This document shows, one piece after another, positions 6,064-6,887 of a DNA stretch of 6,887 bases. Where the stretch lies: the NCBI GenBank assembly GCA_038874075.1, contig JAVZDD010000028.1:1-6887 (forward strand), read 5' to 3'. The notes under the pieces were generated by a model, which saw nothing but the letters and a program-made list of their open reading frames with translations, did not search any database and was not told the origin of the DNA. Origin of the DNA: Jingweiarchaeum tengchongense. Lineage in GTDB: Archaea > Nanobdellota > Nanobdellia > Jingweiarchaeales > Jingweiarchaeaceae. Made by a program: the position numbers and the translations under genes. Within the stretch, counting starts at the first letter, position 1; every line of letters begins with the position of its first letter.

Positions 6064-6433
6064 AAGAACAAATGAAGAATTAGACATTGAAGAATTAAAG
6101 AAAGTAGTATTTGAAGAAGATGATCCTGAAAAATTCTTGGAAAAATTGAAGGGGATTAAGTTTGAAAAGAAAACACAGCTTAGAAAATTTTTTAGTGAAG
6201 TTAAAAAAGCCGAAGAAGAAGCAGATACTGAAAAACTTAAAAAACACATAGCTAGATTAATCATCATGCTAAAATACGCAAAAAACAAAGGGAATATAGA
6301 TAATAATTTCTATACCTGCATGAATGGGCTTTTAGAAAATTACTTAATGAAAAATCCAAGTAAGGAAAATTATGAAAAGTTCATAGAATTCTTGGAAGGT
6401 GTCATTGCTTTTAATGCTGAAAAAGGTGAGTAA
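6050..6433 (+). CDS. csm2: Csm2, type III-A small subunit
   Basis: This 127-residue, highly charged, all-helical protein has the Csm2 pattern: TQLRKFFSEVKKAEEEAD in the first core helices, LIIMLKYAKNKG in the middle, and a C-terminal FIEFLEGVIAFNAEKG helix. Csm2 copies form the inner filament next to the Csm3 backbone, contact the Csm1 C-terminal domain, and help bind the crRNA-target duplex; no catalytic role is known. The ATG at 6050 is preferred over the in-frame ATG at 6029 because GGGGTGG lies 6 bases upstream. The start is inside csm1 (14-base overlap), and csm3 begins 1 base after the TAA. The acidic N-terminal stretch of about 35 residues before the TQLRKFF core is rich in Glu, Asp and Lys and is probably variable. 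Identification rests on both these motifs and the gene order. Confidence 0.9.
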   Translation: MNQNRRTNEELDIEELKKVVFEEDDPEKFLEKLKGIKFEKKTQLRKFFSEVKKAEEEADTEKLKKHIARLIIMLKYAKNKGNIDNNFYTCMNGLLENYLMKNPSKENYEKFIEFLEGVIAFNAEKGE

Positions 6434-6434
6434 A

Positions 6435-6887
6435 ATGAAGTTTAAAAAATCAATCAAAATCGAAGGAAAGCTAAAAGTATTGACAGGATTACATATCGGT
6501 GGAATTAAAGAAGCATTTAAGATTGGTGGATTGGACAATCCTTTTATAAAAATAAAGAAAGTTGGTGAAGCAGAAGAACCATACATACCAGGAAGCAGTC
6601 TGAAAGGGAAGATAAGGTGCCTCTTAGAATTGGAAGAAGGAAAAGAAGAACTATGTAGCTGTGGCAACTGTATGATTTGTAAGTTATTTGGTCCACACAA
6701 ATCAGAAAAAAAAGAACCGTCCAGGGTTATTTTCAGGGATGCATACTTAGAAGAAAACTGTAGAGGTAAAGAAATCTTAGAAATAAAACCAGAAAATATA
6801 ATTCATAGGTGCAAGGGTACCGCCGAACATCCAAGATTCATAGAAAGAGTTGTACCTGGAACAGTATTTAAAGTAGAGATTTTACTC
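6435..6887 (+). CDS. csm3: Csm3, type III-A backbone RNase subunit (partial, 3' end missing)
   Basis: The 151 residues before the window edge match the N-terminal part of Csm3, the repeated backbone RAMP that holds crRNA and cuts target RNA at 6-nucleotide steps. Family motifs are VLTGLHIGG (15-23), IGGLDNPFI (30-38), PYIPGSSLKGKIR (49-61) and IKPENIIHR (117-125), then PRFIERV and PGTVF. D34 is the expected catalytic Asp, and H20 is the conserved His of the GLHIG motif. C76, C79 and C82 (CGNCMIC), with C74 just before, form the zinc-binding cluster typical of the family. The ATG at 6435 follows GGTGAG (6425-6430), which lies at the end of csm2. Full-length Csm3 is usually a little over 200 residues, so roughly the last third is missing. 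csm4 and csm5 are expected downstream. Confidence 0.95.
   Translation, partial: MKFKKSIKIEGKLKVLTGLHIGGIKEAFKIGGLDNPFIKIKKVGEAEEPYIPGSSLKGKIRCLLELEEGKEELCSCGNCMICKLFGPHKSEKKEPSRVIFRDAYLEENCRGKEILEIKPENIIHRCKGTAEHPRFIERVVPGTVFKVEILL

Noticed and set aside
6344..6700. 118-codon open frame on the minus strand across csm2 and csm3
   Set aside because: It runs antisense to two recognised genes, including conserved csm3 motifs, and has no recognisable domain.

Overview
The window comes from an archaeon. It encodes ribosomal protein eL15, a type found only in archaea and eukaryotes. It also has a stand-alone Lrp/AsnC-type RAM domain protein, AT-rich TATA-like boxes about 25-30 bases before starts, and a mix of Shine-Dalgarno-led and apparently leaderless genes. 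The DNA is AT-rich, and many proteins are rich in Lys, Glu and Ile. I cannot name the lineage. No rRNA, tRNA, insertion sequence or CRISPR array is visible.

Left part (1-1218): the last 25 codons of an unidentified + strand gene overlap a small helical, HEPN-like hypothetical protein (68-460). Converging on it from the right is a two-gene minus-strand operon: a 77-residue RAM domain protein (1218-985), then a PAP2 membrane phosphatase (988-473). The two genes are joined by an ATGA stop/start overlap.

Middle (1219-2883): a 114-base divergent intergenic region carries a TATA-like box for each direction. It separates the minus operon from the eL15 gene (1333-1899). A multi-pass rhomboid-family protein follows (2016-2816). 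It has the catalytic Ser and His and the accessory His/His/Asn pattern, but an unusually long stretch lies between the Ser and His helices. It seems to have its own promoter and a leaderless start.

Right part (2884-6887, running off the edge): a type III-A CRISPR-Cas (Csm) operon in the order cas6, csm1/cas10, csm2, csm3 (truncated). The genes are tightly packed: 0-base gap, 14-base overlap, then a 1-base gap. Cas6 processes crRNA. Csm1 is the large subunit, with palm domains, a four-Cys zinc site and an intact GGDD cyclase motif. Csm2 is the small subunit. Csm3 is the backbone subunit and carries the target-RNA-cleaving Asp. The intact GGDD motif predicts cyclic oligoadenylate signalling, so csm4, csm5 and a CARF-domain effector should lie beyond the right edge or elsewhere. 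The N-terminal HD nuclease part of Csm1 looks shortened and lacks the usual internal His-His pair. The strongest leads are this compact HD domain and the atypical rhomboid next to the CRISPR operon.
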